64,000 nucleotides of DNA, taken from assembly GCA_049520515.1 (NCBI GenBank), contig JBEKPS010000001.1:310001-374000 (forward strand), given 5' to 3'. Both the position numbers and the translations under genes were made by a program. This document shows positions 34,119-43,127 of the stretch, piece by piece. Below the pieces are notes generated by a model that saw only the letters and a list, made by a program, of their open reading frames with translations, was not told where the DNA came from and searched no databases. The stretch comes from JAFAMS01 sp049520515. Lineage in GTDB: Bacteria > Vulcanimicrobiota > Vulcanimicrobiia > Vulcanimicrobiales > Vulcanimicrobiaceae. Position 1 is the first letter of the stretch. Each line of letters opens with the position of its first letter.

Positions 34119-35412
34119 CGGCAAGGGCGTCAGCAAGCGCGACGTCCTGAAAGCCGCCAAAGAAGGCGACGTTCGGTACGTTCGTCTCTCGTTCGTCGAC
34201 ATTCTCGGCATCGAGAAATCCGTAAGCGTCCCCGTTGCGGAGCTCGAGCGCGCAATCGACGGGAAAGTTAGCTTCGACGGCGGTTCGATCGATGGGTTCG
34301 TTCGCGACGCTGAGGTCGATATGGTCCTCTTGCCGGACCTCTCGACGTTCTCGATTCTTCCGTGGACGAAAGGTTCCGCAACCGAAGCACGCTTCATCTG
34401 CGCGATCGCTAATGCCGACGGTTCCGATTTCGAAGGCTGCCCGCGTACGACACTTCGCCGCGTCCTCGATGACGCGCGCGACGTGCTCAAGAAAGTCGAC
34501 GCCGCGCTCGAAGTCGAATTCTACATGTTTCCGCGCACCGACGGGGGTGCGCCGCTCATTCAATCCAGCGAAGTCGGTTCGTACTTCGATTGGTCGCCGA
34601 ATGATCGGGGTGACTACGCACGCGGCGCTGTCGTCGCGGCGCTGCAAGAGATGGGTCTCGTCGTGTCGAGCTCGCACCACGAGCACGGACTGGATCAGCA
34701 CGAGATCGATCTCGCCGAGACACCCATCTTACGGAGTGCCGACAATTTCGTGACGCTGCGCGGTGCGGTCAAACACGTAGCGAGCGGACTTGGCCTAGAA
34801 GCGACGTTCATGCCCAAGCCCGCCGAGGATGTCGCCGGCAACGGCCTGCACGTTTATTTCGGACTCGACGATCTGGATGAAGATCAACGCTTGCACGCGA
34901 TCGGAGGTTTGCTCGCGCACGCACCGGGCGCAACCGCCATCTGTAATCCGACCGTCAACTCGTACAAACGGCTCGTCGCCGCCTGGGATGCCCCGATCTA
35001 TACCGTCTGGTCCGAAGCGAGCGCAAATGCGCTCGTTCGCGTTCCTACTGCACCCGGTATGGAGACGAAGATCGAGATGCGCAGCCCCGATCCGTCCTGC
35101 AATCCGTATCTTGCGTTTGCGGTCTTGATCGAAGCGATTGCCGACGGGTTGCGCCACCGCACGCTTCCCGGCGATCCGTTCACGGGCTCGAGCTACGAGC
35201 TAACCGGAAAAGTCCGCGCCGAGCGCGGTATCCGTACGCTGCCGAAGTCGCTGCGTCAGGCGATCGACGAGCTCGATGCCGACGTCACATTGCGCGGCGC
35301 GCTCGGCGATCACATCTATCACGCATTCCGCGATGCCAAGCTCGCCGAGTACGAACGCTATCGCCGCGTCGTGCACCCCTGGGAACGCGCCCAGTATCTG
35401 ACGAGATTCTAG
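34102..35412 (+). CDS. glnA: Glutamine synthetase, type I
   Basis: GlnA makes glutamine from glutamate, ammonia and ATP. The N-terminal beta-grasp FVDILGIEKSVSVPV leads to FDGGSIDGFVRDAEVDM. The catalytic domain follows with EVEFYMF, a divergent HHEHGLDQHEID (usually HHEVAPGQHEI), GNGLHVYF, and NPTVNSYKRL. The length (436) and the lack of the adenylylation loop resemble the GSI-alpha class. Some substitutions are unusual, so a gamma-glutamyl ligase for an amine other than ammonia cannot be excluded. The start overlaps the upstream regulator by 17 nt. Confidence 0.85.
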   Translation: MLSAVNGKGVSKRDVLKAAKEGDVRYVRLSFVDILGIEKSVSVPVAELERAIDGKVSFDGGSIDGFVRDAEVDMVLLPDLSTFSILPWTKGSATEARFICAIANADGSDFEGCPRTTLRRVLDDARDVLKKVDAALEVEFYMFPRTDGGAPLIQSSEVGSYFDWSPNDRGDYARGAVVAALQEMGLVVSSSHHEHGLDQHEIDLAETPILRSADNFVTLRGAVKHVASGLGLEATFMPKPAEDVAGNGLHVYFGLDDLDEDQRLHAIGGLLAHAPGATAICNPTVNSYKRLVAAWDAPIYTVWSEASANALVRVPTAPGMETKIEMRSPDPSCNPYLAFAVLIEAIADGLRHRTLPGDPFTGSSYELTGKVRAERGIRTLPKSLRQAIDELDADVTLRGALGDHIYHAFRDAKLAEYERYRRVVHPWERAQYLTRF

Positions 35413-35413
35413 C

Positions 35414-37405
35414 CTACCAGTGCCGTAACGACGGATACATCACGAGCAACAGAATCGTAAACACAAGTATGTATGTCAGGTAGGTCCCGATGACTCCTGA
35501 CTGCGTGCGGCGCACGGCGTCGCTTATTCGAAGCGCGCTCGCGACAATCCAATTATAGAACGCGACGTCAAAGAACTGGCGCGTCCTGCTTTCGTAGCGC
35601 ACGCCAGCATCTTCTGTTTCCTCGATACTGCGAACGGTTCGAATACCAACATCGAAGATGACGCGCGTCGGATTGGCAAAACCCGTACCGCCGTATTGTG
35701 TCCAGGAGCGATATGCCTCACCTGACGTCCAAACTTCCGCCGACCGCAAGCGGGGCCGCGCGAATAAGCGCGCAATGATTGCAAATAGCAACGCAAAGCA
35801 CAGCATCAAGATGCCCAGACCCAAGGGCGAAACAGACGAGAATCCATGAAACGCCGGCTGTACGACGGGCGGCGCAGCAAGCATCGACGCGACGGCCGGC
35901 GTTCCAGAGAGCTGGTCGATGGGGGCGGCGATCAGTGCAAGATACTGCGGCGCAAGAAGGCCCAGCGCTAAGACGGCGATCGCTGAGAGCGATGACGCGA
36001 GCGGCCATAGTATGTTTCCTTCACGGGCTTCAGATGCTTCGGGACTGCGAGGCGCACCAAGGAATCCAGTGCCTGCGAACTTCACGAACGCGACGATTGC
36101 AAGGCCGGCGGCGACGCCGATCGCTGCAGCACATAGCGCGAAGGTAACGTCGACTGCGGCATTACTCGAGCGAAATGCCTGCATGAACGATTCGAGCGTG
36201 AGCCATTCGCTTGCGAATCCCCCAAGCGGCGGGATCGCTGCCAGCGAAAATGCTGCCGTGATCGCGGCCGCAGCTGTGTATGGCATTCTGCGCGCAATGC
36301 CGCCGAGTTGATCGAACGACGTCGAGCCCGCGCGCGAGTCAAGCGCAGCGCAGGCGAGAAAGAGCGTACATTTCGCGAACGCGTGCGCCGCAATCTGGAA
36401 GAACGCGGACGCGAGTCCGACACCGACAAGCAACGGCAGGTCGATGCTCCGGCCGACGAGCGCGATCCCGAGGCCGGCGACGATCACGCCAGAGTTTTCA
36501 ATGCTCGAGTATGCTGCGAGCGTACGCGCATCGCGTTGTGCAACGGCCCACGCAATACCGAGAATGGCACCGAGCGCACCGAGACTTGCGAGCAACAACC
36601 CCCACCAGAGTGGCGTTGCGCCCGTCAAACCGAAAACGAAGCGGACAATACCATAGAACCCAACGTTGAGTGCACCGCCTGCCATCAATGCCGCCACCAC
36701 GGACGGTGTTGCCCGATAGCCATACGGCATCCAGCCTTGCAATGGCAACAAACCGATCTTTGCCCCAAAACCGATCAGCAAGAGCACAAAAATCGCCCCG
36801 CGTGCAAATGGAGGCAGCGTTTGCGCGGCGCCAAGAGCGCCCGAGACCGACGTGTTTTCGCGTGCGAGAATCAGGAGCGCAACGAAAAGCGCGGCGCCCG
36901 CGACGTGCGTGAGCGTGAGCGTAAAATAGCCGGCAAGCTCTGCGTTCTCGTCCGTTCCAGCAAAGGCGATCGCCCAATAGAATGCGAGGGCGAGTAATTC
37001 CCACGCGAACAAAAATAGGAAGACGTCGTCCGCCAGACACGCAAGCAGCGAGGCAAGCAGAATAGCGCATGCCGTCGAGGCAGCGGTTCGACCCGTGCGC
37101 CGCTCGTCGCGCGAGCGCCCTCCGAGACCGAACAAGCCGACGGTAATCGCGACCGCACCGATGATGCCAATAAAGAATGCGGACGTGGCATCGAGGCGCA
37201 CGACGACGTGCAGATCCGCGTTTCCGGCCGATTGCGCGCCGCCGGCTACGAGCGTCACGACGCCGGCGACGAGTGCCGCGATGCCCGACAACACGACCGA
37301 AAGATAGCCGAGGGCGCGTCCGATCGTTGCCGGAACGAAGAGCGCCGCGAGCATACCGGCTATCGCGAGCGCAAGCGCCCCGAGCGCCATATCAAGCGAA
37401 GTCAT
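35414..37405 (-). CDS. Complex I/hydrogenase-4-like antiporter subunit (HyfB/NuoL type)
   Basis: A 663-residue membrane protein with about 16 segments and the antiporter core of NuoL/HyfB. The stretches AFYWAIAFAGTDENAELAGYFTLTLTHVAG, KIGLLPLQGWMPYGYRATPSVVAALMAGG and AYSSIENSGVIVAGLG hold the conserved Lys, Glu and His of the proton path. Its C-terminal extension ends in a soluble region and a final helix. It is the last gene of the six-gene unit, overlapping the small subunit gene by 4 nt. In E. coli hyf this gene comes first, so the order is rearranged. Confidence 0.9.
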   Translation of the reverse strand: MTSLDMALGALALAIAGMLAALFVPATIGRALGYLSVVLSGIAALVAGVVTLVAGGAQSAGNADLHVVVRLDATSAFFIGIIGAVAITVGLFGLGGRSRDERRTGRTAASTACAILLASLLACLADDVFLFLFAWELLALAFYWAIAFAGTDENAELAGYFTLTLTHVAGAALFVALLILARENTSVSGALGAAQTLPPFARGAIFVLLLIGFGAKIGLLPLQGWMPYGYRATPSVVAALMAGGALNVGFYGIVRFVFGLTGATPLWWGLLLASLGALGAILGIAWAVAQRDARTLAAYSSIENSGVIVAGLGIALVGRSIDLPLLVGVGLASAFFQIAAHAFAKCTLFLACAALDSRAGSTSFDQLGGIARRMPYTAAAAITAAFSLAAIPPLGGFASEWLTLESFMQAFRSSNAAVDVTFALCAAAIGVAAGLAIVAFVKFAGTGFLGAPRSPEASEAREGNILWPLASSLSAIAVLALGLLAPQYLALIAAPIDQLSGTPAVASMLAAPPVVQPAFHGFSSVSPLGLGILMLCFALLFAIIARLFARPRLRSAEVWTSGEAYRSWTQYGGTGFANPTRVIFDVGIRTVRSIEETEDAGVRYESRTRQFFDVAFYNWIVASALRISDAVRRTQSGVIGTYLTYILVFTILLLVMYPSLRHW

Positions 37406-38154
37406 GATGTCGCTCCTGGGTGACGTGCGGCGACATATCCGAGCGCGACCCAGAGCCCATGGATAATCGTGAGCGGAGCTGGCGGCGTTCCCGGCACTTT
37501 GACATCGACGGGAATGAAGCGGTTGACTGGGCCTGCGACATCATCGTCGGCAAAGATCGTTCCCGACGAGGCAGCGCTTCCCAGCGCGATGACGACCTTT
37601 GGCGAGGGCATTGCGTCGTACACGCGACGCAGCGGTTCAACCATTGAATGCGTGACGACCCCCGTCGCGACGAGGATGTCCGCATGTCGTGGCGACGCGG
37701 TCAAAAAGATGCCGAGCCGGTTCACATCATAGAACGGATTGAAGATGGCTTGAAGCTCCTGCTCGCACGACGCATCGCTTCCACAATCGACATGTCGTAT
37801 ATGGATCGATCGACCGAGCGCCTCAGTACGTCGTCTCAGCTCAGCGCGTACAATCTCGACGTTATCACCTGTGAGCGCGAGCTCGAAATCGTTTGTAAAC
37901 GTGAAGGCTTCCGGCGCGACGCGTGCGCACTCCCCGCACTGGAAGCAGCGTTGCATGTCGATAACTGCCTCGCGGCCGCTGTGCTCTATCGCACGTGAGA
38001 GACAAGCGGCGACGCCTCGTTCGATGTGCTCGTTCGTCGCACCGGGGAACATGACGGGGCGCGCGCGATATCGTTCGGGCATCACATCCGGTTGGTACGG
38101 ATACTTCGTCGTCAGGATGCCGCGGCGCAGGCCTTGACCAATCCAGTTGCTCAT
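37402..38154 (-). CDS. Small subunit of a hydrogenase-4-like complex, degenerate clusters
   Basis: The protein joins a ferredoxin-like stretch (MQRCFQCGECARVAPEAF, with three of the expected four Cys) to a HycG/NuoB-like domain. In NuoB/HycG the proximal cluster uses CxxC..GxC..PGCPP. Here CGSDASCEQEL keeps two Cys, but the third position reads GSAASS and the fourth reads PGTPP. SPRHADILVATGVVTHSMVEPLRRVYDAMPSPK is otherwise a clear family match. The 250 residues suggest a HyfH-HyfI fusion. With two ligands missing, the proximal cluster is unlikely. All neighbours overlap by 4 nt. Confidence 0.85.
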   Translation of the reverse strand: MSNWIGQGLRRGILTTKYPYQPDVMPERYRARPVMFPGATNEHIERGVAACLSRAIEHSGREAVIDMQRCFQCGECARVAPEAFTFTNDFELALTGDNVEIVRAELRRRTEALGRSIHIRHVDCGSDASCEQELQAIFNPFYDVNRLGIFLTASPRHADILVATGVVTHSMVEPLRRVYDAMPSPKVVIALGSAASSGTIFADDDVAGPVNRFIPVDVKVPGTPPAPLTIIHGLWVALGYVAARHPGATS

Positions 38155-39557
38155 CGATCGGTCTCCGATTGAACGAGCCCAAACGAATGCTCGATGAACG
38201 AAAAGTCGGTGAAGATATTTCCCGGGAGCGACGGCACAAAGAGCGGCCAGTTTGCGAATGAGGCCGAACGTACTGCAACACGCACGAGAGCCTCTTCATA
38301 ACGCACGAAATAGAGCAACTCACCTTGCGGTGACTCGACGCGCGCGTAGGCCTCACCCTTACCTTGAATACGTTGTAGATCGACGCGCGAGGCGCCGGTG
38401 GGCGCTGCGTCGAGCGCTTCGCGCACAAGCCTAAATGATTGGCGGATTTCCGCTTCGCGGATACGCGCGCGCGCCATCGCGTCGCCGTTGAGCTCGATCG
38501 CAGCCGGTGCATCGAGCGGCGCGTAGAGCCAGCCGTCCATCAAACGTGCGTCGTTGACGATACCGCTGCCGCGCGCCACCGGACCCACGCCACCGTAAGC
38601 ATGCGTGATCTCGCGCGAAAGGCGTCCCGTGCCGATGAGACGATCGAGCAGCGATTGCGTTCCGAACAGGCCACGCAGAACGGCGAGCGCCTCGCGTTCG
38701 ACAATGTCAAGGCCGCCTTCGGCAGCCTTCCGCAGCCTGCCAAAGACATCCGAGCGCATTCCACCGACGCAGATAGACCCGCGGCCGAATCGGTGGCCCG
38801 TCGCGTGTGCGAGGAGTCGATGCACGCGTTCTTTGGCGGCGAAGGTTTGCGCGGCACCGATCGAGAGCGAGCCGTCGTCCGCGAGTTTTGCAAGCGAATC
38901 AAGATGCTGATGAATGCGCTCCAGTTCTACCAGGATTGTACGTGCCGCACGGGCGCGTGGCGGCACGTCGATCCCGCAAACCGTCTCGACCGCACGGCAG
39001 AACGCTGCAGCGTGACTCGACGGCGTGACACCCGAGATGTGTTCGGCGACAAAGGGAGCAAGCTCCAGCGTAGCTCCTTCGAATCGTTTTTCGAGTCCCC
39101 GATGCTTAAAGAACATCGATGGATGTACCGCAATGAAATCCTCGCCGGCTGTTTCGATGATCCAACACGCCGACTCAACGATGCCCGAACGGATCGGACC
39201 GTAGAGAACAGTAGAAACTTCATCGCCGAGCGCGCGCCGCAATTTCTCGGCGTCTTGCTCAGGCGATTTAATGATCGGCGGGTGATCCGCAGATCCGGCG
39301 AACCGAACGCCGAAGCGGTGGTGTACCTCTTGCTCGTGCCAACGCGCCGCAGGCGTAACTCCAGCAACGGAAGCGACCTCTCCCGATTCCGGGACAGCGC
39401 CATTAAAGAACTCGAGCTTCCCATCGCGTTCCGTTACGTAATGAAGCGTGCGATCGGAATAAGCGGCTTCGCAAAAGAGCCACACGAATCGCGCTCCTTC
39501 AGTCACGCGCCGCATCGCGCGTTCGGCTGCTTCCACGGCACTCGGGCGCGCGATCAC
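38151..39557 (-). CDS. Large subunit of hydrogenase-4-like complex lacking NiFe ligands
   Basis: Residues 1-130 resemble the NuoC/HycE N-terminal domain (ARWHEQEVHHRFGVRFAG), followed by a NuoD-like domain. Where HycE has RVCGICG, this protein reads EHISGVTPSSHAAAFC. Where the C-terminal DPCxxC ligand pair is expected, it reads DFSFIEHSFGL. All four Cys ligands of the NiFe site are gone, so it cannot be a hydrogenase. Such proteins are known from Ehr (energy-converting hydrogenase-related) complexes. The start and stop overlap neighbours by 4 nt, and the whole set is coupled. Confidence 0.88.
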   Translation of the reverse strand: MIARPSAVEAAERAMRRVTEGARFVWLFCEAAYSDRTLHYVTERDGKLEFFNGAVPESGEVASVAGVTPAARWHEQEVHHRFGVRFAGSADHPPIIKSPEQDAEKLRRALGDEVSTVLYGPIRSGIVESACWIIETAGEDFIAVHPSMFFKHRGLEKRFEGATLELAPFVAEHISGVTPSSHAAAFCRAVETVCGIDVPPRARAARTILVELERIHQHLDSLAKLADDGSLSIGAAQTFAAKERVHRLLAHATGHRFGRGSICVGGMRSDVFGRLRKAAEGGLDIVEREALAVLRGLFGTQSLLDRLIGTGRLSREITHAYGGVGPVARGSGIVNDARLMDGWLYAPLDAPAAIELNGDAMARARIREAEIRQSFRLVREALDAAPTGASRVDLQRIQGKGEAYARVESPQGELLYFVRYEEALVRVAVRSASFANWPLFVPSLPGNIFTDFSFIEHSFGLVQSETDR

Positions 39558-40993
39558 GTTTGCCCCACGATCGCAACAGCACGCTCAAGCAGTTGCGTGA
39601 GCTGCGGCGGAACGATAAGACCCAGCCCGAGCACGACGATGAATCCGAGCAACATCGCACAGACTGCTGCACCAAAACGCTCGCCACGATGAATCTCGCC
39701 ACTCGCGGAGCCAGCACTTGTTGCATTGACCCAGCGCACGATGCCGGCGAACGCGACAGTAAGCAGCAGCGCAACAACGATTGCGAGGATCCAAGACCCG
39801 GATTGGAAGCCGCCCGCGAGAATCATCAGTTCGCTGCGAAAGATCCCGAATGGCGGGAGTCCGGCAAGCGAAAGACCGGCCAGCGCAAAGAGCGTCCCGG
39901 AGACAGGCATGGTCGCAAAGCCCCCCCGAATCCCAGCGATCTCGCGCGTTTCGTACCGTTCCGTCAGCCGGCCCGCGGCGAAGAAGGCGAGTGACTTGGA
40001 CGCAGCGTGGTTGATCGCGTGCAGCAACGCACCCATGACAGCGAGTGGGGCTCCAAACGCGAGACCCGATGCGACAATACCCATGTGTTCGATACTCGAG
40101 TACGCGAGCATACGTTTGATGTCGCGCTGCTGCAGCAGAAAGAATGCAGCGAGAAACAGCGAGATCAAGCCCACCACAAAGAACAGGATGTGCGTCAGTC
40201 CATGGCCCACGACGAGATTTGCGATGGCGGCAAATCGGAGAATGGCGTAGAGTGCGTCCGAGAGTAATGCGCCCGACAGCATCGCACTCGTCGGCGTGGG
40301 ACCTGCGCCGTGTGCATCGGGTAGCCACGCGTGCATCGGAGCCAAACCCATCTTTGTGCCAAAGCCGATAAGCGCGAAGATGAATGCGAGTCGCACGGCG
40401 TCAGGATTGAGATGTGGTGCCGCACCGACGTATGCTGACCACTGCGGAGCGTGATGATCGCCGAGTGGCCCAATCCCCGAAACATAAAGCAGCACGACAG
40501 CCACAAGGCCGAATGACAGCCCACACGACGCAATCAGGATGTATTTCCAAGCGGCCTCGAGTGCGGCGGGCGTTCCCTGCAAACGAATGAGGAGCGCCGA
40601 GAGAATCGTCGTTGTCTCAAGCGCGACCCAAAGGCCGCCCATGTTCGTCAAGAGCGGAACGACAATTTCGCTGCATGCAAATGCATTGGTAAGCGCGAGA
40701 AATTCGCGACGGTAGCGCTCACCCTCGGAACTCGCGGGACTCTCGGCTTGCACGTACCAGTGCGTATAGAGGCCGACCGTACCGTAAATAATGGCGACCG
40801 GCAACAGAAAGACAGCGGAGAGTGCGTCGGGAGCACGAACGCCGGTTGCGCTCCCGACGTCAGACGCGATGATGCACGCGGCCGTACACAGTCCTCCCAG
40901 CGCCGTCAGCGGGCCCGAGATTCGTGATGGAACAACGATACTGATAACCGCAAGAGCCGCTGGGATGACGATCATCGCAATGACGAGCATCAT
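39554..40993 (-). CDS. Complex I/hydrogenase-4-like antiporter subunit (HyfF/NuoN type)
   Basis: A 479-residue membrane protein with about 14 segments of the NuoL/M/N family. FGTKMGLAPMHAWLPDAHGAGPTPTSAMLSGALLSDALYAILRF is the Mrp/Nuo signature and holds the conserved Lys and His. LKRMLAYSSIEHMG-like DIKRMLAYSSIEHMG holds the second. The other conserved segments (helix with Glu) are also present. It would form part of a proton- or sodium-translocating arm. It overlaps the HyfE-like gene by 4 nt and the large subunit by 4 nt. Confidence 0.9.
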   Translation of the reverse strand: MMLVIAMIVIPAALAVISIVVPSRISGPLTALGGLCTAACIIASDVGSATGVRAPDALSAVFLLPVAIIYGTVGLYTHWYVQAESPASSEGERYRREFLALTNAFACSEIVVPLLTNMGGLWVALETTTILSALLIRLQGTPAALEAAWKYILIASCGLSFGLVAVVLLYVSGIGPLGDHHAPQWSAYVGAAPHLNPDAVRLAFIFALIGFGTKMGLAPMHAWLPDAHGAGPTPTSAMLSGALLSDALYAILRFAAIANLVVGHGLTHILFFVVGLISLFLAAFFLLQQRDIKRMLAYSSIEHMGIVASGLAFGAPLAVMGALLHAINHAASKSLAFFAAGRLTERYETREIAGIRGGFATMPVSGTLFALAGLSLAGLPPFGIFRSELMILAGGFQSGSWILAIVVALLLTVAFAGIVRWVNATSAGSASGEIHRGERFGAAVCAMLLGFIVVLGLGLIVPPQLTQLLERAVAIVGQT

Positions 40994-41661
40994 CCGACGA
41001 GTTCCTGAAGCTGGGCCGTTGCAGCACTCGATCGAAGAGCAACGAGAATGCGCACGAGCACAGCAAAGACAACCACAGCCACCAGAACGTCGAAGAGCAC
41101 GAGGATCCCTACGACAAATGGCAAGCCCGGCGCGAGCGTCACGGCTCCAAAGAAAACACCGTTCTCAAGAGTGAGGAACGCGATGACTTGCGCGAATGCG
41201 TTAGGCCGTAAGATAGCAACAAGGAACCCGATGAAGACTATCGATAGCATCGTTGCAAGGTCGGCCGTGGGAAGAAAAGCGCCAGATTTCAGCGGCAATT
41301 GCGAAGCCGTCAGGCATCCAATGCCAACGAGCGCCGCCGCAATCAGCAACGAAAGTAGCACGTTGATCCTGCTAGGAATTTCGACTCGCGTCGACACGCC
41401 GCTCATCAGGCTTCGCATGTAGATCGGAAGCCCTACGACTTTAAAGGCGAACGTGAGAATTGCGAGCGCAACGAGATCCCATGCGCCGCCGACGAGACCA
41501 ACGTCAAGGCAGATACAGGCGACTAATAACGACTGAACCGCGTAGAGTGTGATCAGCTCGGAAAGAACAACGGACCGAAACAGCGCGAGTTGCGTCAGCA
41601 GCAACGCCGCGGCGATCGTACCAGCAACAGCTTCTGGAACCGTCAAATGGTGCAGTGGCAT
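40990..41661 (-). CDS. Hydrogenase-4-like membrane subunit (HyfE type)
   Basis: This 223-residue protein has about six hydrophobic segments and the HyfE/NuoK-like pattern: FLTLENGVFFGAVTLAPG is the typical NuoK-like motif containing the membrane Glu. It lies between the NuoH-like and NuoN-like subunits, as in hyf and Ehr gene clusters. The start codon overlaps the preceding stop by one base as TAATG. It would be an integral part of the membrane arm. Confidence 0.85.
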   Translation of the reverse strand: MPLHHLTVPEAVAGTIAAALLLTQLALFRSVVLSELITLYAVQSLLVACICLDVGLVGGAWDLVALAILTFAFKVVGLPIYMRSLMSGVSTRVEIPSRINVLLSLLIAAALVGIGCLTASQLPLKSGAFLPTADLATMLSIVFIGFLVAILRPNAFAQVIAFLTLENGVFFGAVTLAPGLPFVVGILVLFDVLVAVVVFAVLVRILVALRSSAATAQLQELVG

Positions 41662-42620
41662 TAGCCGAATCCCACCGCGTACGCGAAGACCGCAAGGACG
41701 GCAACGAGAAGCCCCGTGGCGATGAATTCGGTAATCTTATAAAGGCGCAGTTTCGCAAACGTGGTCTCTATGATAACGACCGCACATCCCACGATGCACA
41801 TCTTGACGAACAGAAGGACGACGGCTAACAACACCGTTTCAAGACTGCCCGTCGACGACAACCCCATCGGCAGCAGCAACACATTGACGAAGACGGTGTA
41901 CAGCAAAAATTGTTTCATGGCGCTGCCCCACTTGAAGAGCGCCATCTCCGGACCACTGTGCTCGAAAAGCCGCGCATCGTCGATCATACCAAACTCAATT
42001 GTTGCTGACGAACTCTCGATCGGAATGCGTCCCGTATCCACCAACAGCATCATGAAGAACGCCGCAGTCGCGAGAACGTGCGCAGGACGCAGCACGTCGG
42101 CCGCGGAGGCGCGCAGCGTCGCGTTGAGGGCATATGGGAGATCCGTTCCCGTGATAAACGCGACGGAAAAGAAGACGAAAATCAGGGTCGGTTCGACGAG
42201 AACCCCAACCATCGTCGCCCGGCTGGCGCCGATGGACGTGTATTGCGAGGCGCCGTCAAGGGCCGCAAGCGCCGTGACAAATGAGCCGAATGCAAAGACG
42301 AACGCACCGCCGAGAATGTCGCCGTAGGTTGCGCCCGGCAGCGGATAGGTCGTCAGCACCGGGATAAGCGTTGCGATCGTTGCGTACGCTCCGCACGTCG
42401 CGTACGGCGCGGCGCGGAAGACCCAGGACGCGTGATCCGGCAACAGGCGCTGCTTGCGAAAGAACTTGATGATGTCGCGGTAGGGTTGGAATATCGAGGG
42501 GCCGCGCTTCCCCGCAAGCATCGCCTCGACGCGTGAGATGACGCCGCTCAAAAGCGGCGACAATAACGTAACCGTGAGGACTTGGGCGGCCTGCACGGCA
42601 AGCGGCGACAGATTCAGCAA
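41661..42620 (-). CDS. Hydrogenase-4-like membrane subunit (HyfC/HycD, NuoH type)
   Basis: This 319-residue protein has eight membrane segments of the NuoH/HycD family. The signatures are GKRGPSIFQPYRDIIKFFRKQ in the first loop and SATIEFGMIDDARLFEHSGPEMALFKWG in the third. It connects the peripheral subunits to the antiporter units. It starts at TTG 42620 with AGGAG 5 nt upstream. That Shine-Dalgarno is buried in a perfect 9-bp hairpin. The upstream gap of 126 bp from the coiled-coil gene also holds a 17-codon leader ORF. Confidence 0.92.
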   Translation of the reverse strand: MLNLSPLAVQAAQVLTVTLLSPLLSGVISRVEAMLAGKRGPSIFQPYRDIIKFFRKQRLLPDHASWVFRAAPYATCGAYATIATLIPVLTTYPLPGATYGDILGGAFVFAFGSFVTALAALDGASQYTSIGASRATMVGVLVEPTLIFVFFSVAFITGTDLPYALNATLRASAADVLRPAHVLATAAFFMMLLVDTGRIPIESSSATIEFGMIDDARLFEHSGPEMALFKWGSAMKQFLLYTVFVNVLLLPMGLSSTGSLETVLLAVVLLFVKMCIVGCAVVIIETTFAKLRLYKITEFIATGLLVAVLAVFAYAVGFG

Positions 42621-42667
42621 CGATTCTCCTGACGGTCTGCAGGCGTTTTCACTACGTCAGGAGTCAT
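42614..42667 (-). promoter_or_regulatory. SD-sequestering leader hairpin with upstream ORF before the complex genes
   Basis: On the minus strand, GATGACTCCTGACG opens a 9-bp stem (42655-42663 with 42626-42634, CTCCTGACG/CGTCAGGAG). The 3' arm contains the AGGAG Shine-Dalgarno for TTG 42620. The same bases encode a 17-residue ORF (MTPDVVKTPADRQENRC) that ends at TGA 42614-42616, overlapping the TTG. A ribosome on this ORF would open the stem and free the Shine-Dalgarno. Confidence 0.6.
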
Positions 42668-42746
42668 CGGCCTTTTCGGCGGTTCGCGGCGCTGGCCGCG
42701 CGCGGACTCCACCGCGCTTGAGCGCGCCTTTCCACGCACCGAAATC

Positions 42747-43127
42747 CTACTCCTCGACAATGATTGGCGCGTCGTCTTCATGCAGGTCGTCAACATGTTC
42801 GTGAATCCGCAACCGGCGCTTCAGCTCCGCGATGCGGGCCTGCAACGATCGGTAGCGCGACAACATGATGTCCTGCGCCGCATAGGCGCCGGCGTTACGC
42901 ATACGCTCGATATTGAGATTGCGCATCGATTCCGCGTAGTCGAAGTGCTCTGAAGAATACTGTCGCTGGAGGGTGTACAGCGCTTCGCTCCGCTCACGGA
43001 CAGTCGCCTCAGATGACCCCAGTCGTTCTTCCAGCTCCGCAATGCGCGCGCGGAGTGCCTGCGGATCGTCGTCCGCGGTAATTGCTTCCTCCGGTGCACG
43101 CAATCCGAGCAGTCGCCTGAAGATCAT
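42747..43127 (-). CDS. Small coiled-coil protein
   Basis: This 126-residue protein has two predicted helical, heptad-like stretches: RARIAELEERLGSSEATVRERSEALYTLQRQY and MLSRYRSLQARIAELKRRLRIHEHV, with a Ser/His/Asp-rich linker. The C-terminus is acidic (DDLHEDDAPIIVEE). I do not recognise a family. It overlaps the dynamin-like gene by 4 nt (ATGA), so the two are surely coupled, and it may be its partner. The complex genes follow after a 126-bp gap. Confidence 0.7.
   Translation of the reverse strand: MIFRRLLGLRAPEEAITADDDPQALRARIAELEERLGSSEATVRERSEALYTLQRQYSSEHFDYAESMRNLNIERMRNAGAYAAQDIMLSRYRSLQARIAELKRRLRIHEHVDDLHEDDAPIIVEE

Noticed and set aside
35489..35500. A further GATGACTCCTGA leader element
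   Set aside because: It lies inside the coding sequence of the HyfB-like gene with no paired GGAG and no start codon after it; probably chance.
38151..39557. Functional group 4 NiFe hydrogenase
   Set aside because: None of the four NiFe-binding cysteines is present in the large subunit.
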